The notes beneath the pieces are model-generated. The model was not told the DNA's origin, searched no databases, and worked only from the letters and a program-made list of their open reading frames with translations. 64,000 nt of DNA from Ceratorhiza oryzae-sativae. Taxonomy: Eukaryota > Basidiomycota > Agaricomycetes > Cantharellales > Ceratobasidiaceae. Where the stretch lies: assembly GCA_030998015.1 (NCBI GenBank), contig JARWMV010000064.1:1-64000 (forward strand), given 5' to 3'. Shown piece after piece: positions 45,701 to 55,953 of this stretch (within the stretch, counting starts at the first letter, position 1; the number at the start of each line of letters is the position of its first letter). The position numbers and the translations under genes were made by a program.

Positions 45701-46243
45701 AACCTTCTTCCCCAAATAGGTCTTCAAAATCCCTAAATTCTTCTGGGATTTGTAGGCTTTCACTTGCTGCCCTTGCCTTGATTTCGTCTGGGTATGAGAT
45801 GGTAAGGTCTTTCCAATCTATGATAGGTTCTGCTTCTTCAAGCCATTCTTTCCCTAGGACTATGTCTGTGTCACCTAGGGTCATTACATAAAGGGAGCAT
45901 TTTAGTGTCTTCCCTTCCACTTCGATGTTTAGTTCTGCCCTTTCTTCTATGGCATCCTTGATTTCATTTCCATCAATGGCCACAATTGATTTCTTGTGTT
46001 TGAGGGGGTGGTTGGAATCCCTTTTTCCCTTGAATAGGCCTTATCGATGAAGTTGGTTGAAGATCCTGAGTCAATCAGCGTCTTAGCTGGTTCCATGATT
46101 CCCTCTACCGTAGTGTATATTATTGATTGATTACTAGACTTCTTGAGGTAACATACATCTGCGTAGGGGTTATATTGGGGTCCTCCAACATGGAAGTGGT
46201 AGGACCAATTAGTTTTCCGACTCAGAGCTGCTTTCTTCCTCAA
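42787..46243 (-). pseudogene. gypsy-A Pol: PR-RT-RH-INT-chromodomain, frame-broken
   Basis: Aspartic protease (TLIDSGSSTNFIDKAY, 46070 region), then RT with YMDDVLVFSRN near 45180, RNase H (TDASG...GAVLSQKGDD), the HHCC zinc domain (ECHDAPVAGHQG), the integrase core (DRFSRQAHFVP, SDRGPTFNS, HPETDGLSER) and a chromodomain (YQIRWKGYDP, 42960 region). The frame changes near 45970, 45475, 45265, 44205, 43930 and 43040, so no full-length Pol can be read. The domain order INT after RH with a terminal chromodomain marks a chromovirus. The chromodomain normally steers insertion to marked chromatin. Confidence 0.88.
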
Positions 46244-48044
46244 CTTGTCTGCTGGCCTTCCCTTGTATCTTAGCTTTGTTGTAGGTCCACTGGCCTCGGC
46301 ACTCCTTCAGGACATGCCCTGATTTACTGCATTTGATACAGAGTCCTTCTTTCCTTCGCCTGTCCTTTTCACTGTTTGGTATCCTTACCACGTTGTTGGT
46401 TTGGGTATTCCCCTGTTTGCCGCTGGTCCCTAAAGGCTTGTTCCCCCCTTGTTTGTATTTTGCTGGTGCCCAGGTTGAATTTGATGAGTTGCTGGTCCTT
46501 GTATTCATTTTCTGGTTCGCAAACTGCATGTCGTCCATTTTGCAGGCAAAGTCAATTAATTGATCTAAGGTATATGATGGACCTTCAGCCTCGTTTGCCA
46601 GTACTTCAATCCTTAAGATCTCTTGTCGTACTTCAGGTTTTAACCCTTCCCTGAATTGGTCCTTGAGGGCTTCCTGGTTCCAGTCTACCTCTTGGATCAG
46701 GATCTGGAATTGGGTAGCATAATCCAATGCACTCTTGGTCTGTGTTAATTTCCTTAGTTTCCGGATGGTCTTTTCCTTTATGACTGGGTCATTAAAAGCA
46801 TCCAGGAATCCCTTCCTGAAATCCTTCCAGGATGCAAGAATACCTGTGTGTTCGCCTGCTAGTAGTTTCCGGCGGTAAGGTTGTGCCCAGTTTGCTGCTT
46901 CCCCATCCTCCATGTTCATTAGCACAGCAGATATCTTTTTTCGGTCATCAAAGGCTGATTCGTCATAGTCAGCAAAGAAAAGTTCCATGCTGATTATGAA
47001 GTTCTCTGCTTCCTTCCCCTTTTTCCCATTAAATTTGCTGGGTCTCCCTAGTCTCGCCTCCTTAGGAGTGTGGTTTGCAGCAAGGGTAGGTTGGTTTGCT
47101 TGGGATGGAGGTTCTGTTCGGGGTCTTATTGTGGACTCAGCCTGGAAGGTTCTTCCCAGAAAGGGTGTTCGTACTGGGGAGGCTGAGGGGGATCGTGAGG
47201 GGCTTCCTATGACCACCCTAGTTCTTCCCCTGGTTTCTTCTGTCCTTTCCCTTGGCCTTCCTGCTTCAGTTGTTTTCCGGAGCTCATTTCCTAGATCGGT
47301 TACCCGTTGTTCTAGTGCGATTAGGATCTCCCCTGTGTTTTCGGTTTTCTTCTCTAAGCTTTCGAGCTTTCGCTCTTGCATTCCCAGTACCCGGTTTATT
47401 TCCATGGAGATGTCCTTTAATTCTTTTATCAGGTTCCCCATTTCTGCTTTTAGGTCGTCCTGGTTCTTTGCCACATAGAGGACATTTTTGTTGGATGTTT
47501 CCATTGACCTTACCATCCAGTCCACGTTTCCTTCTTGTCGGGTTAGTGATATTTGACACTGATTTATACCCGTGATTGCCTTTTCTAGTTCCCTATGATT
47601 ATTGTCTCTAAGTTCCTTGAGCCCCGCCCTGATGGCTGTGGCAATGGTGTGAATAGGGTTGGCAGTGGCTATGGCTCCAGGACCTGGCTGGGGTTGTGTC
47701 CTTGCCTCTTCCGCCAAGGCCGTGCCTTGTTTGTATATGGTTCGGGTCATATCTTCTACCTCATCCCTCTCTGGATTTGAGATATCTTCTGGGTCTGGAT
47801 TTATCAGGTGAATTGGCGGTTGAGGGCTGCGGAGTGGTATTCCCCCTATTTCCCCTCCCAGGATGGGGGCCCAAGTGGGGTTGGGTTGAGCCACTGGTCG
47901 TGGGTTTTGTGGCAACCCCCCTGGCATTCCTTGGAGGGTCTCATCTGGGTTACCTTCAGCCTCTGGGGAAGCAATGGGTTTGGGTGATTGTGGCCTACTA
48001 TTTGCCACTCTGCTTTGAGATTGAGTTTGTGGTCTCTGTGACAT
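46209..48044 (-). CDS. gypsy-A Gag
   Basis: 611 aa from ATG 48044, uninterrupted. A Pro/Gln-rich N-terminus is followed by a coiled-coil-like stretch (KDISMEINRVLGMQERKLE), the retro-gag domain (AENFIISMELFFADY, then FLDAFNDPVIKEKTIRKL, about residues 330-450) and a CCHC knuckle (CIKCSKSGHVLKEC) near residue 580. It packages element RNA. Its end overlaps the start of the protease frame by about 35 nt in another frame, as expected for Gag-Pol frameshifting. Confidence 0.88.
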   Translation of the reverse strand: MSQRPQTQSQSRVANSRPQSPKPIASPEAEGNPDETLQGMPGGLPQNPRPVAQPNPTWAPILGGEIGGIPLRSPQPPIHLINPDPEDISNPERDEVEDMTRTIYKQGTALAEEARTQPQPGPGAIATANPIHTIATAIRAGLKELRDNNHRELEKAITGINQCQISLTRQEGNVDWMVRSMETSNKNVLYVAKNQDDLKAEMGNLIKELKDISMEINRVLGMQERKLESLEKKTENTGEILIALEQRVTDLGNELRKTTEAGRPRERTEETRGRTRVVIGSPSRSPSASPVRTPFLGRTFQAESTIRPRTEPPSQANQPTLAANHTPKEARLGRPSKFNGKKGKEAENFIISMELFFADYDESAFDDRKKISAVLMNMEDGEAANWAQPYRRKLLAGEHTGILASWKDFRKGFLDAFNDPVIKEKTIRKLRKLTQTKSALDYATQFQILIQEVDWNQEALKDQFREGLKPEVRQEILRIEVLANEAEGPSYTLDQLIDFACKMDDMQFANQKMNTRTSNSSNSTWAPAKYKQGGNKPLGTSGKQGNTQTNNVVRIPNSEKDRRRKEGLCIKCSKSGHVLKECRGQWTYNKAKIQGKASRQVEEESSSESEN

Positions 48045-48166
48045 AGTTTCTTTATGTTCTCTTATGTATCACAGGAGTTAGCTGGTTTTTCTCGTGTTCT
48101 CAGCCCTTAGTATCTGTGCAGTATACTTATGTTCGCCACTAGTTAAGTTAAGAGCTTGCTTTATAA

Positions 48167-48831
48167 TGTTGACCCTCTGGAGGCTCCCTTGTGGAGCACT
48201 TAAGTAGTGGCTGCGTTGACGGTTTGGTGCTATGCAGTATGTATTGAGTGTTCTAGTTACAGTGTTTGCTATGGTCTATGGTGGTTGACAAGATAAAGCA
48301 AGCTGAGGCGTTCAGTCTTGCTTTATCCCCTTATATACATGTGACTGCGTGCTGTGGTGGCCCCTATTTCCTAAGCCGTCTATAGCAGTTATAGGTTATA
48401 TATAGTACTAGGGTTAGGTAATTGTTTCTAAGTTTGTGCAGCTCCAATCTTATAGAGCCGCGAGGTCCGAGGGTCATGTGACCTTTTGGACTTAAGCACC
48501 GGCGCTTAATCGCTGGATAAGCGCCGCGGTCATGTGACAACTCGCTCCTCGCTCCAGGTAACATGGGAGAGAAACACTGGAGCGAGTTCAGGGTAACCAC
48601 CGGCGCTTAATCGTTGGGTAAGTGCCAAGATCATGTGACAACTCGCTCCTCGCTCCAGGTAACATGGGAGAGAAACGCTGGAGCGAGTTCAGGGTAACCA
48701 CCGGCGCTTAATCGTTGGGTAAGCGCTGAGATCACGTGATCCTGTTTATGGTTTGTTCTGCTTCGGGAAAAATGCCATAAATCTGTACAATATTCGGTTG
48801 TTAGGTTATGTCTGCTAGGTGGGTCATAACA
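48167..48831 (-). repeat. gypsy-A 5' LTR with internal tandem duplication
   Basis: 665 bp. Compared with the 584-bp 3' LTR it has an extra ~100-bp unit (about 48530-48628, repeated at about 48629-48730) containing CAACTCGCTCCTCGCTCC, an ACATGGGAGAGAAAC core and CGGCGCTTAATCGTTGGG. Confidence 0.9.
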
Positions 48832-49401
48832 CCTTCACTACTCTACTCAACCCAGACTGGTTATTGGTTTCCTTTTTCTCTTTCTATTTTCTCTTGTCTG
48901 TGTGTGATTTCTTATATAACTAGTACTGAGGAATAAAGTACCATATTAGTTATATATTGTCCAAGTCATTGTATCTTATATACAGGGATATATAAGGATA
49001 CAATATTGCCTGATTAAGTGTGACATCAAGTACCAGCTATTAGAGGAAATCTAAGTACCTGTAGCTGAGGAAGTACATGCATTAGGCAGCCCACCATCTA
49101 TCCTATAAGCTATTGCTTAAGTCTAGTATTAGGATTAGTATCAGTTAGTCCAAGCAACTAGGGCTGAACTACATTTAAGATATCTAAGGGAACCTGACCA
49201 CAGTAGTCTTGCTCTTATACCTATAAATTAGTCAGTTTACACTGTGAAAGATTAAGACTGCCTTGAGTGTTACTTGATTGCATTGCAACTACTTTGAGCC
49301 TTCTTACTCTTGTCTAAGAAGTATTGAGTACAATTAGTGTATACTAACATATCTACATTTGCTTAAGCTCTAGATATTCAAGTGTACCCTGACCCGTAAC
49401 A

Positions 49402-52400
49402 CAACAGCTGCTGAGGAACTGGCCAAGGCTGTGGTGCCAGTTGTGCTAACACCAGTGAATGCAACAATTGCTGCAAAAATGTGCATAATACCAGCAATAA
49501 TGGCAACAACAGCAATAACAGCCAGCATTGCAACAGCCAAGACAACAGCAACAATGGCAAGTGTGCAAATTTTATCTTGTCTTCAGATTTTGCCTACACT
49601 TTCTGTTTCACACATGCTACTACAACACATACACCCAGCTAAAACCAACAATCTTCTTGTGCACTGATTACCCAAGAATTCCTTACTACTCCAAATCCAC
49701 CTGCACCAGCATTCAAAGATCTACCAATGTGCATACAGTGATATTTTGCCAAAAACTTCAAGCATTTCTCCTTCTCCTTTCAGAACAATACCCATTTTGG
49801 CATTGGTTTAGACAACACCTGGATCATTGACTCTGGTGCATCCTGCCATGTTACCAACTGGCATGAGCATCTAACCAACTTTATTCCAATGTCCTTGACA
49901 ATCCAGGGCATCAGCAGCACAGCCACCATCTCAGGCTTTGGCAAAATCACTTTGCACACATACACATGCATGCCTTGGGTCATTAACAATAAGCCTCAGT
50001 ACAGATCACCTGATGGCCATATATATTTCACAAATGTCACCCTTGTCAAAAACTTGCCAGTCAACTTGTTGTCTCTATCTTCCTGGACCAACAAATATCC
50101 TTGTCACTCTGCTCATGTGACCCACAACACAATTGCCTTCTTTGACAAAATCAACCCCAACAATCAATGGCTCTTCGCACTAGCCAAGAAGATCAGTGAA
50201 TGCCAAACCAGAAACTCCTGGTACCTCATGGCTACTACAGACCCATGTCAACATGCATACGTTGCATGCCCTCTACACAATTGGCACATGATACTTGCAC
50301 ATACAGACCTGCAAAACATTATTTGCCTCAAGAACAGCAACCTCTCTTGCAGTCTCAAAATTGCTAATCCCAAATCAGTCCCACTTGACCTGAATTTCAA
50401 TTGCCTAGGGTGTGTACAAGGCAAATCTCATGTGCGTCCTTTTGGTACTATTGCCATTGAAACCCCTTGCAAGATTGCCAATCTCATTTACTCAGATGTC
50501 TGGGGTCTGGCATTGATAAACTCAATCCAAGGCAATCACTACTACATTGTATTCATCAATGCAGCCACCTGATTTATGTTTGTCAACTTCATGTGCAACA
50601 AAAGCAAAGCCATCAATTGCTACATTGCACTGGCAAACTTAATTTGCACCCAGAAAGGCTGCAAAATCAAGTGCATACATTTTGATAATGGCAAGGAACT
50701 GATCAACCACTGTCTGTGCAAGTTCTGCAACAAAACCAGGACTGAAATCACCACTACAGCACCTTATTTGTCTGCACAAAATGGTCCTGCCAAATGCACC
50801 TGTTGTACCTTAGCTGAATGCTCTCACACCATGATACACAGTCATTTGAATACCCACAGAAAACTTTTCTTTGGCAAGAAGCTGTTGCCTATGCAAACCT
50901 CATAGGCAACAATATGCCACACAAAATCCAAGGAGAATGGCACATCCCCCAAGTTGAAATGTTCAACAAACCAATTAGAGATGTTGTGCCAGAATTCCTG
51001 CATTCTGGCATCAAGGGTAACTCTATTCCATCAGCTGACCAATCAGCACTTCTGAGCTGCTTCTGCAATTGAGTTACCCTTGATGCCAGAATGCAGGAAT
51101 TCTGGCACAACATCTCTAAAACCAATCAATATGTCATACTTCCAGCTTTTTGGTACAATGTGCCACATTCTCATACAGTCCAAGGGGCACTCAAAACTTG
51201 AAGCCAAGACCTGCTGTGCAATATTTACAGGGATCAACAGGAACTCTGGCAGAGTTTGGCATTACCTTGCTTGGCCCAATTGCACAATCTGCACTTTGCA
51301 CAATGTTTACTTCCTGTGCCACCTCCCTGACCCAATCTCACTCAAATCACCAGACCCTATCACATTATCTCAAGAACCCAATAGTCTACTGGATGAAAAA
51401 TGGGTCCAAGTCTTTATGCCAAGTGAGGGGGAGATGGGAATTGGACCTGAAGCACTGCAACCTGCACATATAGCCACTCAGCCCCAAGACTTGACCAGCC
51501 AGGCTCAGGGGGAGCCTTCTATGTTGTCACGATCCACTTCTACACCTACTGTGCCCATTTCTACCACTAGCATCAAGCCCACTGAGCATTTGCATTGACC
51601 TGCTGCCACACCTACCACATCTGAACCCTTCAATTGCATTATTCCTGGCATAACTTGCTGTACCACAAGAACACAGCTGCATGCTAGCAAAAATCCTTAC
51701 TATCATGAACAGCTCAACAAGAAATCCAAACCCAAATGTGTACTCTGGCTCCAGGCACTTGATGATATGCATACACCCTCTGGTTCTTACATATGTGACC
51801 CTGACAAGGTCTATTGTGTTGATACAACTACTATTGGGGACCATGTGTATTGCTCACAGCTACCCAAGTGCATACACAACTGTTTTCTTGCTCTAGGCTC
51901 TAACCACAATGATGACATGCCGTGCTACAACATCTGGGCTGCTAAACATTTTACCTTGCTCACTCAACCCAACCTAGTCAACTTTGACTCCCCTAGGTGG
52001 TTGGATGCCATTCAATCTGACTGCTGTGAAGACTGGATCACTACCCTAGACACCAAGTTCAAACAGCTGCAGAAACAAAATGTCTATAAGGTCACTGATC
52101 ATTGTGAAGTACCACATGGCCAACAGATACTCACCTCAGGCCCAGTATTGAAAATCAAACAAGACACTGACAGAAACAAAGTACATCTAAAGGCTGGACT
52201 TGTGATTCATGGAAATTGACAAATTGCTGGTCTCATGTACAATGAAACCTTCTCAAACACCCCTGACCTTGCATACATCTGCACCATATTTGCTCTTGTT
52301 GCTCAAACTGATTTTGACTGCCATATGGTCAACATTACCAGTGCATACACTCACATGCCAATGGTCATTCCTCTCTACATCAAGTTCCCCAAAGGTTATG

Positions 52401-53608
52401 GCAAAGGCAGACTGAACCTTATGCTTGTCACTCAGGCCCTCTACAGTTCACATCAAGCCAGCCACCTATGGGAAGTTTTCAGGAACAGCAAGTTTACTGC
52501 CATTGGCTATCATCTGTCCACCAAGGATGCTTCTATTTTTACTTGCACAAAGGAAGGCATCTACTTGATCATCATATGCTATGTTGATGATTTTGTCATC
52601 TGCTGCACAGCCAGACACATCAAAACAACCAAGCAGGAAATCCTAGGCTTATTCAACTGTAAAGATCTTGGCAAGACTCATCTCTTTCTTGGTATTGCCA
52701 TCACTCACAATTGCACCTGCTGTATGCTCTCATTGACCATGCAATCATACATCAAGTCTATTGTAAAATTTGCCAATCTCAAAAACACTGCTGCTGCAAC
52801 CACTCCTATGTCCAATACTATGCCTATTCTCAAGCCTTCAACCAAGAAAATTGACTACCTGTACATTACTCAACTTGGTCACCTGTTCTGGATCTCTTGC
52901 TGCATCCGTCCCAACATTGCTTTTGCCATAGGCATACTTGCTTGTCACTCCACCTGCTCTGGTGCTGCACATATAAACATCTTAAAGCACATTCACCACT
53001 ATCTTGCAACAATGGCCAAAATTGGACTCACTTACAACAGCAATAACCTGTTCTACAAAGTTGCTTATGCTGACTTGGACTTTGCTACTCAACACAATTG
53101 CAAGTTGATCTCAGGATCCATTGTTATCCTAGCCAGCACTGCTGTATGCTGGCTTAGCAAATGCCACTTGTCTGTTGTGCTGTCTACTATGGAGGCTGAA
53201 ACCATCACCTGTTGCCACACTGTAAAAGAACTCAAGGCCATTGTGCAGTTCCTGGATGACATTGGTGTTAAATATTTGTTGCCTACACCATCACCAATTC
53301 TATGCAACAATCAATTGGCAATTGAATTCATGCACAACCCAACAAACAAAATGTGCACAAAACACATTGACATACCATACAATTTTGTCCAAGACAAAAT
53401 CCACAAGAAAAATCTCATGATATCATTCATTCCATCCAAAGAAAACCTTGCCAATGCCTTCACCAAGCCACTCAACTACAATCAACATTGGTACCTTGCC
53501 AACTTGCTCCTGGGTATCCACAAACAATGCCACACTGATGCACTTGGCAAATTTTTCCCTCATGTGCTCTTAGCACAGGACCTTGAGTCCTTTTTCTCTT
53601 CTATTTAA
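49402..53608 (+). pseudogene. copia-1 Pol, decayed
   Basis: Protease box WIIDSGASCHVTN (about 49823) is followed by the GAG-pre-integrase region, then an in-frame TGA at 50570-50572 in place of a probable CGA in the integrase core. A MITE interrupts the integrase-RT linker at 50976. The RT domain is open at 52235-53608 with YVDDFVICC (about 52580). RNase H has STMEAETITCCHT (about 53190), and the tail KHIDIPYNFVQDKIHKKNL follows. It cannot give a full polyprotein. Confidence 0.85.
50976..51118. mobile_element. 143-bp MITE, hAT-like, nested in copia-1 pol
   Basis: Perfect 48-bp terminal inverted repeats (50976-51023 and 51071-51118, starting TAGAGATGTTGTGCCAG) surround a 47-bp spacer. An exact 8-bp duplication AAACCAAT sits at 50968-50975 and 51119-51126. 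Eight-bp duplications and a TAGAG start fit the hAT superfamily. Removing the element and one duplicate rejoins the copia frame (FNKPI to NMSYFQLFGT). Confidence 0.92.
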
Positions 53609-53636
53609 GTCTCATTGTTGCTTGTTTTAGGGGGAG

Positions 53637-53915
53637 TGTTGAACAATTCTGCACATATATTGAGGATATATTTATATTTTACCTTTCCTTTGTCTTGCAT
53701 CCAATATTATGTGTTTTATTCCCATTTGTCCTTTCTTTCTCTTGTATACACACCAATGTACTACCTGATTTTTCCTGTTGTATTCTATATAAACAAATGT
53801 ACATGTTGCTTCAACCTCAGCAATGTTCTCCCCACTCATCTCTAGCAGGCTCAATCTGCTTTGTCTCACTGTGCTAAGTCTCAATTGGAGTGCAGTCATT
53901 CTCTGCACTTCAACA
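53637..53915 (+). repeat. copia-1 3' LTR
   Basis: 279 bp, TGTTGAACAATTCTGC...CACTTCAACA, preceded by the purine tract and followed by the duplication TGTTC. Confidence 0.95.
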
Positions 53916-53920
53916 TGTTC

Positions 53921-55838
53921 AATTTGATTTGTGGCAATGCCTGCCTCCAAAGTAAAGTCTGCCATTGCTCAGCATGTTGGTTGATTCAAGCCAACCAAAT
54001 TGCATAAAGTGACTCACTGACAGATGTGTGTGCACTGTGCATAGTCAGACATGCATTGCACATGCCTAGCAGGTGCTACAATGAGTTGGTCAGGGGCATC
54101 TGTTGTAAGCCACCCTCACTCTCTCTCTCCCTCTTTTCCTTCTTGGTTGGACTCTGCCCAAACACTGGCCTTTGCTGTGCCTGGCCAGACCTTGGTCTAT
54201 TATTAGGACCAGCACTACTGTTGAGAGCCACCCTCAATTTGCTGTAAGGGCTCTGGCCTCAATAGAATTGTACTTAATGGTCTTAAATTGCTTTGCACAG
54301 CAATAGAATGTGTATATGTAGTATATATTTCCTGAGCAAAACAACTGGTGATAGTAAAGGACAAGGCTAGAAATCATACATCAAAATGGTGATGCATATA
54401 TGAACTATAAGCAGTCATGTGTGTGATATATGTGGAGAATATCTAAGAAACTACCAACTTAAGTAGTCAAGTGTCATTGTGCAACCTTGTAGTAATATTC
54501 CTATATCTTTCCCTATTTTCTGACTATGCATATATCCACTCAAAACAGTAGGATTACAGTCTTGCTTGTACTTGTTCCCACCACAGCAAGCTGCAGAACA
54601 CAGCCATGGAGCCTGCACAGTCTGCAGCATACACAGTCCAAGTGTAGCCTGCAGTTACTGTGACGTGCAACCTGCAGCAACTGTGCAGCAGTCTGTAGTC
54701 ACTGTTCAGCAGCATGTAGACACTCTATTTGTTGTCTCCAAAATGTATATAAGGAGGGCCTCCCAGGCCATCGAATATCACCCGTCTTCTTCATACCTTC
54801 ATCTCTTATATGCTTTGCCTAAGCAAGCCAGAGACATTGTTGAGCACCACTCTGACTATATTGAGCTCAGCTCCATCATTAGCCCACTCAGTTAGCTACT
54901 CTGTGCATACTCCCATAGCAACTGCCATACACAAGTTTGCCAGTCTGCATCACTAGGCCTGGTAAGTCCCAACATAGACCAAGTAGCCTGGCCATAGCAT
55001 GCAAGATCTGCAAGACAAATATGTAAGGGAGGTAAGTGCTTCAGAGATACTCCTGCACCATACAACTCATAGGACTATATGATGGACATACACCAGTAGA
55101 TGTCTTGTATAAGCAAACCATCTGCAATTACAATAGTAGGAACAGAACTCACACCTGTTGTACCTTTAATTAGGCTCATGACAGCTACTTGTTACATATA
55201 CTTGTTACTCACAGCCACTGACTACACAGTAGTCCTTGCTATTAATTACATTCCTACACAACCAATAAAAACATGTATATTTAACAATGTGACTGCTATC
55301 CTTACATTTGCCCTCCCCCTCTTTTCTACTTGGCTGGACCCTGGCCTTTGCTGTACCCAGCCAGACCTGTGTCTATTATTAGACCAGCACAACCTCCAAG
55401 CCACCCCCTTACAGCCTAGCAACACAGGCTCAAGGCAGTGCTTGGCTGTGCTTTGCTTCTTCCTTTTCTTCCTTTTCTCCCTTCCTGTCACCTTGTCATG
55501 AGCCACAATCAAAGGTCTTGTGGCTAACCATCATTTTTCCCTTTGTTTACCTCTTTGTCTTGTGGCTTGACCACCATCCCTTCATGAGTAAGCACCTCCA
55601 CTTGCTTACTGAGCCCTGCTCTATTATTAGTCTCTCATTTACTGATCACTGCCAATCACCCTTACTCATGCTACTGTCTTGCTGACTGATGGACATGATA
55701 TTATTAGTAACTGGCTGACTGATCACTGCCATTCATTCTTACTCATCCTACATGTACACTTAGTTGCTCCCTTGGTTAGGGTAGTATAGAAGCAAGGAGA
55801 GCAAGCCAGTCTACCCCAGCTTGCTCTACCTTGTCAAT
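53921..55838. other. CpG-poor repeat relics, no gene
   Basis: Contains a ~120-bp direct repeat (about 54140-54250 and 55315-55430, sharing CTGGCCTTTGCTGT and GTCTATTATTAG). A promoter-like stretch with TATATAAGGAGGGCC near 54747 precedes CATCACCCGTCTTC-like sequence, which resembles a gypsy LTR core. Borders could not be fixed. No coding frame is supported. Confidence 0.5.
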
Positions 55839-55953
55839 TGTTGACAGCAACAAGTCAGGCAATGAGGAAAATAGTAAGAAAAGAAAAGAACTTGTATTCA
55901 ACAAGAGGTCAAGTTCTTGAGGAGTCCTCTGCAAACTTGACCCAGTTTATATA

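Larger units (their letters stand above)
38370..48831 (-). mobile_element. Ty3/gypsy chromovirus carrying Rep cargo (gypsy-A)
   Basis: 10,462 bp flanked by CCTTC (38365-38369 and 48832-48836). Coding is on the minus strand: gag, protease, RT, RNase H, integrase and chromodomain (48044 to 42787). About 3.5 kb of additional sequence then lies between the chromodomain and the 3' LTR, with three open genes and a tRNA-like segment. A purine tract (GGGGGG, complement at 38959-38964) precedes the 3' LTR. The LTRs differ by scattered changes and by a ~100-bp tandem duplication in the 5' LTR. The element is long for a chromovirus because of the cargo. Confidence 0.93.
37624..49401 (+). repeat. LTR of the 1.3 kb family, split by a gypsy element
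   Basis: Two parts, 37624-38369 and 48837-49401 (about 1,311 bp together), form the reverse complement of the LTR at 35819-37130. A TATA box (GGTATAAAAGGACC, near 38328) gives plus-strand transcription. The left flank is GGAAC. The right flank is CAACAGCTGCTGAGGAAC, so the expected duplication is not adjacent and the copia-1 Gag coding between the flanks is shortened. The split itself is clean, with CCTTC duplicated around the gypsy insertion. Confidence 0.9.
35190..53915 (+). mobile_element. Ty1/copia retrotransposon with nested insertions (copia-1)
   Basis: Flanked by the 5-bp duplication TGTTC at 35185-35189 and 53916-53920, which proves that everything between belongs to one insertion site. 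LTRs are 279 bp (35190-35468 and 53637-53915). The primer-binding site GGCTATGAGCCCC follows the 5' LTR, and the purine tract TTTTAGGGGGAG precedes the 3' LTR. Three later insertions split it: an LTR at 35819-37130, an LTR at 37624-49401 (with a gypsy element inside), and a MITE at 50976-51118. Removing them leaves about 5.5 kb. CpG is strongly depleted. Confidence 0.95.

Noticed and set aside
46987..47478. 163-codon plus-strand frame inside gypsy-A gag
   Set aside because: Antisense of the intact Gag frame.
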